DNA from: an uncultured Lachnospiraceae bacterium
GTDB lineage: Bacteria > Bacillota > Clostridia > Lachnospirales > Lachnospiraceae
Reading direction: 5' to 3'
Assembly (NCBI GenBank): GCA_902766845.1
Contig: CACXFD010000101.1
Coordinates: 1-6,550 of the forward strand
DNA: 6,550 nucleotides
The notes beneath the pieces were generated by a model. The model was not told the DNA's origin. It worked only from the letters and a program-made list of their open reading frames with translations, and searched no databases. Shown here one piece after another: positions 1-5,506 of this stretch. The position numbers and the translations under genes were made by a program. Positions within the stretch are counted from its first letter, which is position 1. Each line of letters starts with the position of its first letter.

Positions 1-469
1 GGTCGCGCCGGGGCGTTTCGGCCACGAAGCCGTCTTCATCGGCCAGCTTGACCGTATCCTTGGCCGGGACCGCCGCCACGCACGCGCCGTACGCATGCAC
101 TCCTTCGACGCACCGGTCGATGATGTCCTGCGTCAGGAACGGCCGCGCTCCGTCATGGATCAGGACGATATCGCAGTCCGCCGCGGCCTTCAGCCCCGCG
201 TGCACCGACAGGTAACGCTCCGCTCCGCCCGCGGTCACCGTGCACGGCTTGGTGATTCCGTATTCCCGGACCAGCTGCTTCCCGTACGCCACGTCCTCCG
301 GCGCGACCACGAGGACGATGCTGTCCGCCTGGCTGCGGTCGAATGTCTGCAGGCAGTACCAGAGGACCTGCCGGTCTCCGAGCTGCAGATACTGTTTGCT
401 GACGTCCGCGTGCATGCGCAGGCCGTATCCGGCCGCCACGATCACAGCCGTGATTCTCTCTTTCTTCAT
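1..469 (-). CDS. ispD: IspD, 2-C-methyl-D-erythritol 4-phosphate cytidylyltransferase (N-terminal 156 residues; 3' end outside window)
   Basis: IspD makes 4-diphosphocytidyl-2-C-methyl-D-erythritol from MEP and CTP in the cytosolic non-mevalonate isoprenoid pathway. The visible part has the nucleotide-binding signature AAGYGLRM (residues 12-19) and K25, matching the family's catalytic Arg/Lys pair at R18 and K25. It also has GGAERYLSV (81-89), HDGARPF (105-111), AAVPAKDTVK (132-141) and ETPRR (151-155). HDGARP favours IspD over the related ribitol-5-phosphate enzyme TarI. The family is about 230 residues long, so roughly the last third is missing because the gene runs off the left edge; the frame is intact up to there. 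The ATG start has an AGAAGG-type ribosome site (477-481) with a 7-nt spacer. The gene lies 121 bp after tsaD on the same strand. No promoter was recognised in that gap, so it may be read through from the t6A operon. Confidence 0.95.
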   Translation of the reverse strand, partial: MKKERITAVIVAAGYGLRMHADVSKQYLQLGDRQVLWYCLQTFDRSQADSIVLVVAPEDVAYGKQLVREYGITKPCTVTAGGAERYLSVHAGLKAAADCDIVLIHDGARPFLTQDIIDRCVEGVHAYGACVAAVPAKDTVKLADEDGFVAETPRRD

Positions 470-500
470 AAATAAACCTTCTTTTGAACAGTCCGTCGCC

Positions 501-594
501 GGCTCCGGTCATTTCTGTTTGTGCCGTACCGGCCGCAGTCATCCCGCCGTACCGGCCGCAGTCATCCCGTTAGCGGGCCGCAGGCTCCGGTCAT
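501..594 (-). repeat. Tandem repeat array in the tsaD-ispD gap
   Basis: Two perfect, adjacent 23-bp copies lie at 523-545 and 546-568. Each contains GCCGTACCGGC, a small dyad, and ends in GTCATCCC as read on the plus strand. A 12-bp sequence, GGCTCCGGTCAT, occurs at 501-512 and again at 583-594, bracketing the array. The right-hand bracket includes the tsaD stop codon (591-593). The block fills most of the 121-bp gap between tsaD and ispD. I see no promoter and no terminator with a T-run in it. The dyads could form weak hairpins in the mRNA. Function is unknown; it resembles the array in the 3' end of rimI. Confidence 0.85.
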
Positions 595-1652
595 CCCTGC
601 TTGCGGCCGCCGGTCTCGCCGACCTTCTTGCCGAGCGCCAGGTTCGGGATCGCGTTGAGGTCCCATCCGCTAGTGCGCCCCTTGCACCATTCGTAATAGC
701 CGGCCGACGCGATCATGGCCGCGTTGTCCGTGCACAGGATCAGCGGCGGATAATAACAGGTCACGCCGGTCCGGTCACAGGCCTCCTGCATGGCCGCGCG
801 CAGCGCGGAATTGGCTGCCACGCCGCCGGCCAGCGCCACCTTTTTCTCACCGAGGTCTCTCGCGGCCGCCATCGTCTTATCCACGAGCACGTCCACGACG
901 GCCTTCTGGAACGAAGCCGCCACGTCCGCCGTCACGGGCTCCTCTCCCTGCATGCGCAGGCGGTTCAGTTCATTCAGGACCGCACTCTTGACGCCGCTGA
1001 AGCTGAAATCGTACGGCGCCCCCTCGACGTCCGCCCGCGGAAACTCATAGGCATGCGGATCTCCGTCCCGCGCAGCCCGATCGACCTTGGGGCCGCCCGG
1101 ATAGCCGAGGCCGATGGACCGCGCGACCTTATCGAAGGCCTCACCCGCAGCGTCGTCCCGCGCGCGGCCGATGATCTCGAACTCTCCGTAATCCTTCATG
1201 CGCACAAGGTGCGTGTGCCCGCCCGAAACGATCAGGCACAGGAACGGCGGCTCGAGATCGGGATGCGCAATAAAGTTCGCGCAGACGTGCCCCTCGATAT
1301 GATGCACGCCGACGAGCGGCTTGCGGGCCGCCCAGGCCAGCGCCTTGCCTTCCGCCACGCCGACCAGCAGCGCGCCGACGAGGCCCGGCCCGCTGGTCAC
1401 GCCGATCACGTCGATCTGCTCCAGCGTCACACCGGCCTGCGCGAGCGCCTCGGTGATGACCTGGTCGATCTTCTCGATGTGCTTGCGGCTCGCAAGCTCG
1501 GGCACCACGCCCCCGAACTGGGTATGCAGCGCGATCTGCGACGAGATCACGTTCGAGAGCACCTCCCGGCCGTTTTTGACCACAGCCGCGGCCGTCTCGT
1601 CACACGAGGACTCGATGCCGAGCACCAGAATGTCTTTTTTGGTATCTGTCAT
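591..1652 (-). CDS. tsaD: TsaD, tRNA N6-adenosine threonylcarbamoyltransferase
   Basis: TsaD (Kae1/YgjD family) transfers the threonylcarbamoyl group from threonylcarbamoyl-AMP to A37 of ANN-decoding tRNAs, working with TsaB and TsaE. Numbered from the chosen ATG (353 residues, close to the usual 335-350), it shows GIESSCDET (12-20), GPGLVGALLVG (88-98), the metal-binding HxxxH at H118 and H122 within HHIEGH, SGGHTHL (143-149), SFSGVKSAV (217-225), AGGVAANSALR (275-285) and CTDNAAMIA (307-315), whose aspartate (D309) is the third metal ligand. The ATG at 1650-1652 is preferred: it has GGGAG at 1660-1664 with a 7-nt spacer and gives an N-terminus typical of the family. An in-frame GTG at 1668-1670, overlapping the rnz stop by 4 nt, would add six residues but lacks a good ribosome site. 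The stop codon lies inside a repeat motif shared with the downstream gap. Confidence 0.97.
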   Translation of the reverse strand: MTDTKKDILVLGIESSCDETAAAVVKNGREVLSNVISSQIALHTQFGGVVPELASRKHIEKIDQVITEALAQAGVTLEQIDVIGVTSGPGLVGALLVGVAEGKALAWAARKPLVGVHHIEGHVCANFIAHPDLEPPFLCLIVSGGHTHLVRMKDYGEFEIIGRARDDAAGEAFDKVARSIGLGYPGGPKVDRAARDGDPHAYEFPRADVEGAPYDFSFSGVKSAVLNELNRLRMQGEEPVTADVAASFQKAVVDVLVDKTMAAARDLGEKKVALAGGVAANSALRAAMQEACDRTGVTCYYPPLILCTDNAAMIASAGYYEWCKGRTSGWDLNAIPNLALGKKVGETGGRKQG

Positions 1653-1659
1653 ATCCGTT

Positions 1660-1664
1660 CTCCC
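1660..1664 (-). promoter_or_regulatory. Ribosome binding site that decides the tsaD start
   Basis: GGGAG on the minus strand, 7 nt before the ATG at 1650-1652. The same GGGAG with a 7-nt spacer precedes tsaE. The alternative upstream GTG at 1668-1670 has only GACGAAGA before it. Confidence 0.6.
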
Positions 1665-1666
1665 GG

Positions 1667-2581
1667 TCACTCTTCGTCATCGAACCGCAGCTCCGCGGTC
1701 ATGCCGTCCCGGCCGGCCCGCGCGCCGGGGAAGATCTGCCGAATCTCCTCCATGAACTCTTCCGGATGGTTCATGCTCGGGCTGTAATGCGTGAGCCACA
1801 TCTCGCGCGGCTGCGCCGCCGCGGCCATCCGGGCCGCCTCCTGCATCGTCATATGCTTGTGAAGCTTCGCTTTTTCAAGCTTGTCCGCCTCGCCGTACAT
1901 GCCCTCGCAGATGAAGAGGTCTGCGTCCCGCGCCTCCTCGGCGATGCCGGAGGAGGGCCGGCTGTCCGTGCAGTACGTGACCTTCAGGCCGCGCCGTGCC
2001 CCGCCCATGACCATGTCGGGCGTGTAGGTCCTGCCTTCATATTCCACGGTCTCTCCGCGCTGCAGCCGGCCCCACATCTGCACCGGCAGGCCCAGCGCCT
2101 TTGCCTTGTCCACCTGGAACTTTCCGGCGCGCGGGAGCGAGATCGTATATCCGTAGCAGGGGATGTTATGATTTACGCGGAACGCGCGCAGATGGAACGG
2201 TCCGAGCACATGCTCTTCCCGCTTTTCCGTCAGTTCCAGATAGCGGATCTCGAACGGCAGCTCCGGCGCGATCACGCGCAGGCTGCTCACGATGCGCTCC
2301 ACGCCTTTGGGTCCCACGATCGTCAGCGGTTCGGTCCGCTCCGCGTTCCCCATCGAAAGGAGCAGCCCCGGCAGGCCGCTGCAGTGGTCCGCATGGAAAT
2401 GCGTCAGGCACAGCACGTCGATGGGCTTGGTGCTCCAGCCCTTCTTGCGGATCGCGATCTGCATGCCCTCGCCGCAGTCGATCAGCAGGGACGACCCTTC
2501 CGCCCGCGCCATCATACCGGTCAGGAACCGGTACGGGAGCGGCATCATGCCGCTGGTCCCGAGCAAGCATACGTCCATCAT
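1667..2581 (-). CDS. rnz: Ribonuclease Z (tRNA 3' endonuclease, metallo-beta-lactamase fold)
   Basis: RNase Z is a zinc endonuclease that cuts tRNA precursors after the discriminator base so that CCA can be added. The 304-residue length is normal for the short bacterial form. The metal-binding motif THFHADHCSGLPG (60-72) supplies H61, H63, D65 and H66. Further expected ligands are H137, D205 in YCTDSRP (202-208) and H264 in LTHYSP (262-267). H242 in HKHMT takes the place of the family's GHST histidine. The N-terminal LLGTSGMMPLPYR (6-18) and LLIDCGEG (32-39) are typical of the Clostridia group. The ATG overlaps the rimI stop by 4 nt (ATGA). An AAGGAGGT ribosome site (2593-2600) lies 11 nt upstream, directly after the rimI repeat array; a second ATG follows at codon 2. 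Sitting inside the t6A cluster, it couples tRNA end processing with tRNA modification. A related metal-dependent hydrolase is less likely. Confidence 0.9.
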   Translation of the reverse strand: MMDVCLLGTSGMMPLPYRFLTGMMARAEGSSLLIDCGEGMQIAIRKKGWSTKPIDVLCLTHFHADHCSGLPGLLLSMGNAERTEPLTIVGPKGVERIVSSLRVIAPELPFEIRYLELTEKREEHVLGPFHLRAFRVNHNIPCYGYTISLPRAGKFQVDKAKALGLPVQMWGRLQRGETVEYEGRTYTPDMVMGGARRGLKVTYCTDSRPSSGIAEEARDADLFICEGMYGEADKLEKAKLHKHMTMQEAARMAAAAQPREMWLTHYSPSMNHPEEFMEEIRQIFPGARAGRDGMTAELRFDDEE

Positions 2582-3180
2582 ATCGTTTCCTGACCTCCTT
2601 CCCGCGTCGGACCGGCATCCTTTGCGTCATTCGATTCCCGCGCCGGGCCGGCGTCCTCTGCGTCATTTGATTCCCGCGCCGGACCGGCGTCCTTTGCGTC
2701 ATTTGATTCCCGCGCCATCAGCAGCGCGTCTTCCTTCGGATCCCGGTAATAATCCCTGCGGCGCCCGGTCTGCACGAAGCCGGCGCTCTGATACAGCGCG
2801 ATCGCGGCGCCGTTTCCTTCCCGCACTTCCAGGAACACCGCGTCGTTCCCTTCCGCCGTCATCTCTTCCAGAAAACGCTCCAACAGCGCCCGGCCGACGC
2901 CGCGCCGCCGGCTGGCCGGCTCGCAGCCGACGCGGTACAGTTCCGCTTCGCCCGAAAGGCTCCGGCCGATCAGGTAGCCGGCCGTTTGCAGCGGCTGTCC
3001 GCAGCCCGTATCGCAGTACAGGCTCCCGCATTCGGGCACGATCTCCGCCACGTAGATCCGGTATGTTTTTTCAGCCAGGCACCGCCGCAGCTCCGCTTCG
3101 CTCCAGGCGTCGGCAAACAGCTGCGCCTCCAGCGCGGCGATGCGCGCGATGTCTTCCCGGCCCGCTCTCCGGACGCTCAC
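2578..3180 (-). CDS. rimI: RimI-type ribosomal protein S18 alanine N-acetyltransferase with repetitive C-terminal tail
   Basis: This is a GNAT-fold acetyltransferase. RimI acetylates the N-terminal alanine of ribosomal protein S18 using acetyl-CoA and is commonly encoded between tsaB and tsaD, as here. The acetyl-CoA loop is RRRGVGRALL (91-100). E118 in LEVR and Y130 in ALYQSAGF, 12 residues apart, match the Glu/Tyr pair proposed as catalytic in enterobacterial RimI. RRRDYYRDPKEDALLM (140-155) is the usual family ending. Two features are odd. Residues 48-65 look like an insertion carrying three cysteines (51, 56, 60). Residues 157-192 are three 12-residue repeats (RESNDAKDAGPA and variants), bringing the protein to 200 residues against the usual 145-160. 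The GTG start overlaps the tsaB stop by 4 nt and has only a weak GGAG upstream, so translation is probably coupled to tsaB. Confidence 0.92.
   Translation of the reverse strand: MSVRRAGREDIARIAALEAQLFADAWSEAELRRCLAEKTYRIYVAEIVPECGSLYCDTGCGQPLQTAGYLIGRSLSGEAELYRVGCEPASRRRGVGRALLERFLEEMTAEGNDAVFLEVREGNGAAIALYQSAGFVQTGRRRDYYRDPKEDALLMARESNDAKDAGPARESNDAEDAGPARESNDAKDAGPTREGGQETI
2601..2708 (-). repeat. Three 36-bp tandem repeats in the 3' end of rimI
   Basis: Copies lie at 2601-2636, 2637-2672 and 2673-2708, with the first 8 bp of a further copy at 2709-2716. The unit is exactly 12 codons, so copy-number change would keep the frame. Relative to the 2673-2708 copy, the middle copy has two substitutions and the 2601-2636 copy has three. 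All five are transitions and three are synonymous. Each copy has AATGACGCA and a GCCGGnCCGGC dyad on the minus strand; the dyad is broken by one base in the 2601-2636 copy. Confidence 0.95.
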
Positions 3181-3944
3181 GGCTTCGGTGCTCCGTCTTT
3201 TTTCTCGCGCGCGGCCTCCGACGCCTTCCAGGCTTCTTCGGCGCGCTTTTCCTCACGCACGCGTTCTGCCTGCGACGGCCTCATATACTCCGGGGCCAGG
3301 TCCGCGCCGGAAACGGCTCTGCCGGCCTGATAATACTTCAGGCCCAGGGCCGCCACCGCAGCGGCGCGCTCGCGCGCCGCAAACGAGGGAGCGATATCGG
3401 CCCGGTCCCCGAGCCGCTCTTCCAGAAGCGCCCGGTGGATCGGAACGCCTTCCCCGAGAAACAGGATCCGCTCCTCCGGGAAGCGGTCATCGATCTCCCG
3501 CAGGATCTCATCGATCGCGCGCGGTCCCTGCGGCAGGCAGACCGTGAACGCCCCGTCCCGCGACGTAAACAGGCCGGTGTAGACCTGGTCGCGGCGCGCG
3601 TCCATCAGCGGACAGATCACGCCCTCGTATCCGTAAGCCTGGTAGGCGATCGCGTCCACCGTGGGCACCGGGATCAGCGGCTTGTGCAGCGCCAGCCCGA
3701 TCCCCTTGGCTGTGGCGGCGCCGATCCGCAGGCCGGTAAACGACCCGGGGCCGTTCGAGACCGCGATCGCGTCCAGCTCCGACGGATCCGTCTCTGTCAT
3801 GCGGCAGATCTCATCGATCATCGGAAGCAAGGTCTGCGAATGTGTTTTTTTATGATTGATCGTATATTCCGCGAGCACGACGTCCTCGGTGACGATGGCC
3901 ACCGACGCGGTCACGGCCGCGCTCTCGATTCCCAGGATCTTCAC
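3177..3944 (-). CDS. tsaB: TsaB, t6A biosynthesis protein (TsaD partner)
   Basis: TsaB (YeaZ) is a catalytically inactive TsaD homologue that dimerises with TsaD to form the core of the bacterial t6A complex. With the chosen GTG it has 255 residues. Visible motifs are ILGIESAAVTASVAIV at the N-terminus, NHKKTHSQTLLPMIDEI, the strongly conserved SNGPGSFTGLRIGAATAKG, and PLMDARRDQVYTGLF. The end is DLAPEYMRPSQAER followed by a highly charged tail of about 25 residues (rich in E, K, R and A, probably helical) that looks longer than usual. The GTG at 3942-3944 has GAGGAG (3951-3956) 6 nt upstream, overlapping the tsaE stop, and leaves a 10-nt gap. An in-frame ATG at 3987-3989 would add 15 residues unlike the family and overlap tsaE by 35 nt. 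Confidence 0.95.
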   Translation of the reverse strand: MKILGIESAAVTASVAIVTEDVVLAEYTINHKKTHSQTLLPMIDEICRMTETDPSELDAIAVSNGPGSFTGLRIGAATAKGIGLALHKPLIPVPTVDAIAYQAYGYEGVICPLMDARRDQVYTGLFTSRDGAFTVCLPQGPRAIDEILREIDDRFPEERILFLGEGVPIHRALLEERLGDRADIAPSFAARERAAAVAALGLKYYQAGRAVSGADLAPEYMRPSQAERVREEKRAEEAWKASEAAREKKDGAPKP

Positions 3945-3950
3945 GTATCT

Positions 3951-3956
3951 CTCCTC
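3951..3956 (-). promoter_or_regulatory. Ribosome binding site that decides the tsaB start
   Basis: GAGGAG on the minus strand, 6 nt before the GTG at 3942-3944. Its first bases overlap the tsaE stop codon (3955-3957), which suggests that TsaB translation is coupled to TsaE. Confidence 0.65.
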
Positions 3957-4386
3957 ATTCCTCTCCGATCCGGATCTGCCGGTAGTCAAAGCCCTTCTCC
4001 GGATCCTTGCGGATCGCGATCCGCACCGCGTCCTCCGGGATCAGTTCCGCGATCTGCGACGGCCATTCCACCACAGTCAGGCCCTGTCCGAAGAAGTATT
4101 CTTCGTATCCGATCTCGTACAGCTCTTCCGGCTCCTCGAGACGGTACGCGTCAAAATGATAGAGCGGGAGCCGGCCGCCGTCATAGACCTGCAGGATCGT
4201 AAAGGTCGGGCTGTTCACCGGCTCGTCGATGCCGAGTCCGGCCGCGATTCCCTGTGCGAGCACGGTCTTACCCGCGCCGAGGTCCCCCTCCAGGCACAGG
4301 ATCTGCCCGGCCGCGGCCTCACGGCCCAGCCGCTCCCCGACCGCGAACGTCTCCGCCGCGCTGTGCGTCTCGATGACCTGCTTCAT
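3955..4386 (-). CDS. tsaE: TsaE, t6A biosynthesis ATPase
   Basis: TsaE (YjeE) is the P-loop ATPase that binds the TsaB-TsaD complex and is needed for repeated rounds of t6A synthesis. The 143-residue length is normal. The Walker A motif GDLGAGKT is at residues 34-41, with K40 and T41 contacting the nucleotide. It is followed by the family motifs NSPTFTI (from about 58), LYHFDAYRL and LTVVEWPS, the last providing the acidic residue near the nucleotide. The ATG has GGGAG (4394-4398) with a 7-nt spacer. It is the first gene of the operon tsaE-tsaB-rimI-rnz-tsaD, and the promoter lies about 60 bp upstream. Confidence 0.96.
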   Translation of the reverse strand: MKQVIETHSAAETFAVGERLGREAAAGQILCLEGDLGAGKTVLAQGIAAGLGIDEPVNSPTFTILQVYDGGRLPLYHFDAYRLEEPEELYEIGYEEYFFGQGLTVVEWPSQIAELIPEDAVRIAIRKDPEKGFDYRQIRIGEE

Positions 4387-4445
4387 GCGTCTGCTCCCAT
4401 CCTCTCCCGGCAGCCCGCGGCCGCCGTCAGCGCATAGTGTAGAGT

Positions 4446-4475
4446 ATTATAGCACATCTTGGCAAGATGCGCGAA
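4446..4475 (-). promoter_or_regulatory. Extended -10 promoter of the tsaE operon
   Basis: On the minus strand TGCTATAAT occupies 4446-4454: a perfect -10 (4446-4451) with the TGn extension. The -35 is poor (TTCGCG at 4470-4475 with an 18-bp spacer), which is usual for extended -10 promoters. The implied transcript would start near 4439, leaving a leader of about 50 nt before tsaE. Confidence 0.65.
4452..4472. promoter_or_regulatory. Palindrome over the tsaE promoter spacer (possible operator)
   Basis: CATCTTG-G-CAAGATG (4455-4469) is a perfect dyad with 7-bp arms. It extends by GC/GC outside one mismatch to 4452-4472. It covers the TG of the extended -10 and the spacer, so a bound protein would block RNA polymerase. 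No T-run follows on either strand, so a terminator is unlikely. No regulator is identified. Confidence 0.5.
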
Positions 4476-4494
4476 TCCTAAATCGTCAGGGCAT

Positions 4495-4536
4495 AAAAAA
4501 GCCCCGGGAAGGAAAGCCGGAGCTCTCTTCCCGGGG
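4495..4536 (-). terminator. Rho-independent terminator of the vanZ-like / duplicated-domain operon
   Basis: The hairpin has a perfect 10-bp stem, CCCCGGGAAG (4502-4511) with CTTCCCGGGG (4527-4536), and a 15-nt loop. On the minus strand it is followed by C and then six T (4495-4500). It begins 7 bp after the stop codon of the gene at 4544-5506 and separates that operon from the tsaE promoter. Confidence 0.92.
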
Positions 4537-4543
4537 ACAGCCG

Positions 4544-5506
4544 TTATTTTGCTGTAAACACGATCTCGTCCGTCTGCGTGATCGTCTGATAGGTCTTTTC
4601 GTCAATGATCTCGAACTTCAGCGCGACCTCGTCGACCGACTCGATATTGTTCTCCTCGAGCTCGGAAGACATGAGCGTGATGTCATCGATCGCCATCTTT
4701 CCGTCGTACACCGTGCAGGAGAAATACGGCGTGATCATAAAGCCGTTGACCGAAAAGTCATCGCACTGGATCGTGACGTTCTTTCCGCTGTTGTTCTCGA
4801 TATAAAGAAGGATGCCGGCGCCCCAGAAGCTGTCCTCATCAACATACTTCCCGACGATCCGGATCCCGTCGCCCGCATACAGTTCCTTGCCGGCGTCGTT
4901 CGGAGTCACGTCCATATGGTCATACGCCGATGTCTTGATCGTGACCAGATCCGTATCGAACAGATCCTCCCAGCTATCCGCGTCATACACGTGGAAGTAC
5001 GCCTCGATCTGGCCTACCGTATCGATGCCGGCCGCCTTCAGCGCAGATGACGAAAGATCCAGCGTCTCGTTGCTCTTCTTTCCCGCCGCGACCGTTGACA
5101 CAAACAGGTCCGGGATCATGTAGTTGTTCACGATCAGCGCGCGGCATCCGACCGTCACGTTCCTGTCCGTGTTATTCTCAATGAGAAGCTTGATCCCGTC
5201 TCCCCAGATCGTGTCCGTAACGTATTCTTTTGCGGTAACTTTGATGCCGTCCCGGTCGATCAGGACCGTTTCTTCGATGGACACCTTTTCCGGCTCGGCC
5301 TTTTTCGTTTCTTCTTTCTTAGGATCTTCTTTCTTAGGCTCTTCCTTCTGAGCGTCCGTCCCAGGCGCCGCTTCCTGTGTTTCCTTTCCCTTGTCCGAGA
5401 TCGCCTTGGTCTCTGAACCGTTGTCGCTTCCGCTGCCCAGCGCAAACAATGCAAATAGCGCAAAGACGAGCACCAGACACAGCACCTTACTCCACCGTTT
5501 CTTCAT
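4544..5506 (-). CDS. Secreted or membrane-anchored protein with two copies of an uncharacterised beta-rich domain
   Basis: The function is not recognised. The 320-residue protein starts with a signal-like segment: MKKRWSK then a hydrophobic stretch (8-24) rich in Leu, Ala and Phe. It ends in ALGSGSDNGS, where related Clostridia proteins often have a lipobox cysteine; none is present here, so signal peptidase I cleavage or a retained anchor is likelier. Residues 32-75 form a charged linker with KKE/EEP units. Two similar domains follow, about 80-194 and 208-320. Shared landmarks are DGIKV/DGIRI, WGDGIKLLIENN/WGAGILLYIENN, NVTVGC/NVTIQC, NNYMIPDLF/NGFMITPYF and SSSAL/SSEL. The pattern suggests an Ig-like extracytoplasmic fold. 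The ATG has a perfect AAGGAGGT site (5514-5521) 7 nt upstream, inside the preceding vanZ-like gene, which it overlaps by 20 nt; a strong terminator follows. Confidence 0.85.
   Translation of the reverse strand: MKKRWSKVLCLVLVFALFALFALGSGSDNGSETKAISDKGKETQEAAPGTDAQKEEPKKEDPKKEETKKAEPEKVSIEETVLIDRDGIKVTAKEYVTDTIWGDGIKLLIENNTDRNVTVGCRALIVNNYMIPDLFVSTVAAGKKSNETLDLSSSALKAAGIDTVGQIEAYFHVYDADSWEDLFDTDLVTIKTSAYDHMDVTPNDAGKELYAGDGIRIVGKYVDEDSFWGAGILLYIENNSGKNVTIQCDDFSVNGFMITPYFSCTVYDGKMAIDDITLMSSELEENNIESVDEVALKFEIIDEKTYQTITQTDEIVFTAK
5316..5360 (-). repeat. Degenerate 15-bp repeats encoding a Lys/Glu/Pro linker
   Basis: The linker codes for successive EEPKK, EDPKK and EETKK units (residues 55-69 of the protein). 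The first two 15-bp units are nearly identical in DNA and the third is degenerate. It joins the signal segment to the first domain and probably acts as a charged spacer near the membrane or wall. Boundaries are approximate. Confidence 0.6.

Noticed and set aside
1..469. TarI-like ribitol-5-phosphate cytidylyltransferase
   Set aside because: AAGxGxRM, HDGARP and VPAKDTVK are IspD-type motifs; TarI proteins usually have other residues at the HDGARP position, and no teichoic acid genes are seen nearby.
153..542. Open frame on the minus strand through the 23-bp repeats into ispD
   Set aside because: It is out of frame with ispD, covers its strongly supported start and has no domain; its start lies within the repeats.
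1653..1670. GTG at 1668-1670 as the tsaD start
   Set aside because: The 4-nt overlap with rnz is attractive, but there is no good ribosome site, while the ATG at 1650-1652 has GGGAG at 7 nt and gives the family-typical N-terminus. It cannot be fully excluded.
240..1787. Open frame of 515 codons on the plus strand opposite ispD and tsaD
   Set aside because: Antisense shadow of tsaD and ispD; the translation is Arg/His/Ala-rich without any recognisable motif.
2601..2716. 36-bp repeats considered as a CRISPR array
   Set aside because: The repeats are directly adjacent with no spacers, are in frame with rimI and no cas gene is nearby.
3845..3851. Run of seven A in tsaB as a frameshift site
   Set aside because: It encodes the conserved KKTHSQTLLP segment, and the frame continues intact on both sides; no alternative product is apparent.
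3945..3989. ATG at 3987-3989 as the tsaB start
   Set aside because: It adds 15 residues (MTTGRSGSERNEERY) unlike any TsaB start and overlaps tsaE by 35 nt. The GTG at 3942-3944 has a strong ribosome site and the proper N-terminus.
2292..4202. Very long open frame on the plus strand (636 codons) opposite rimI, tsaB and tsaE
   Set aside because: It lies antisense to three clearly recognised genes, has low-complexity Arg/Pro/Ala/Ser composition and shows no domain. Long antisense frames are expected in GC-rich DNA.
4387..4443. Riboswitch or T-box in the tsaE leader
   Set aside because: The leader is only about 50 nt, with no specifier loop, anti-terminator or T-box sequence visible.
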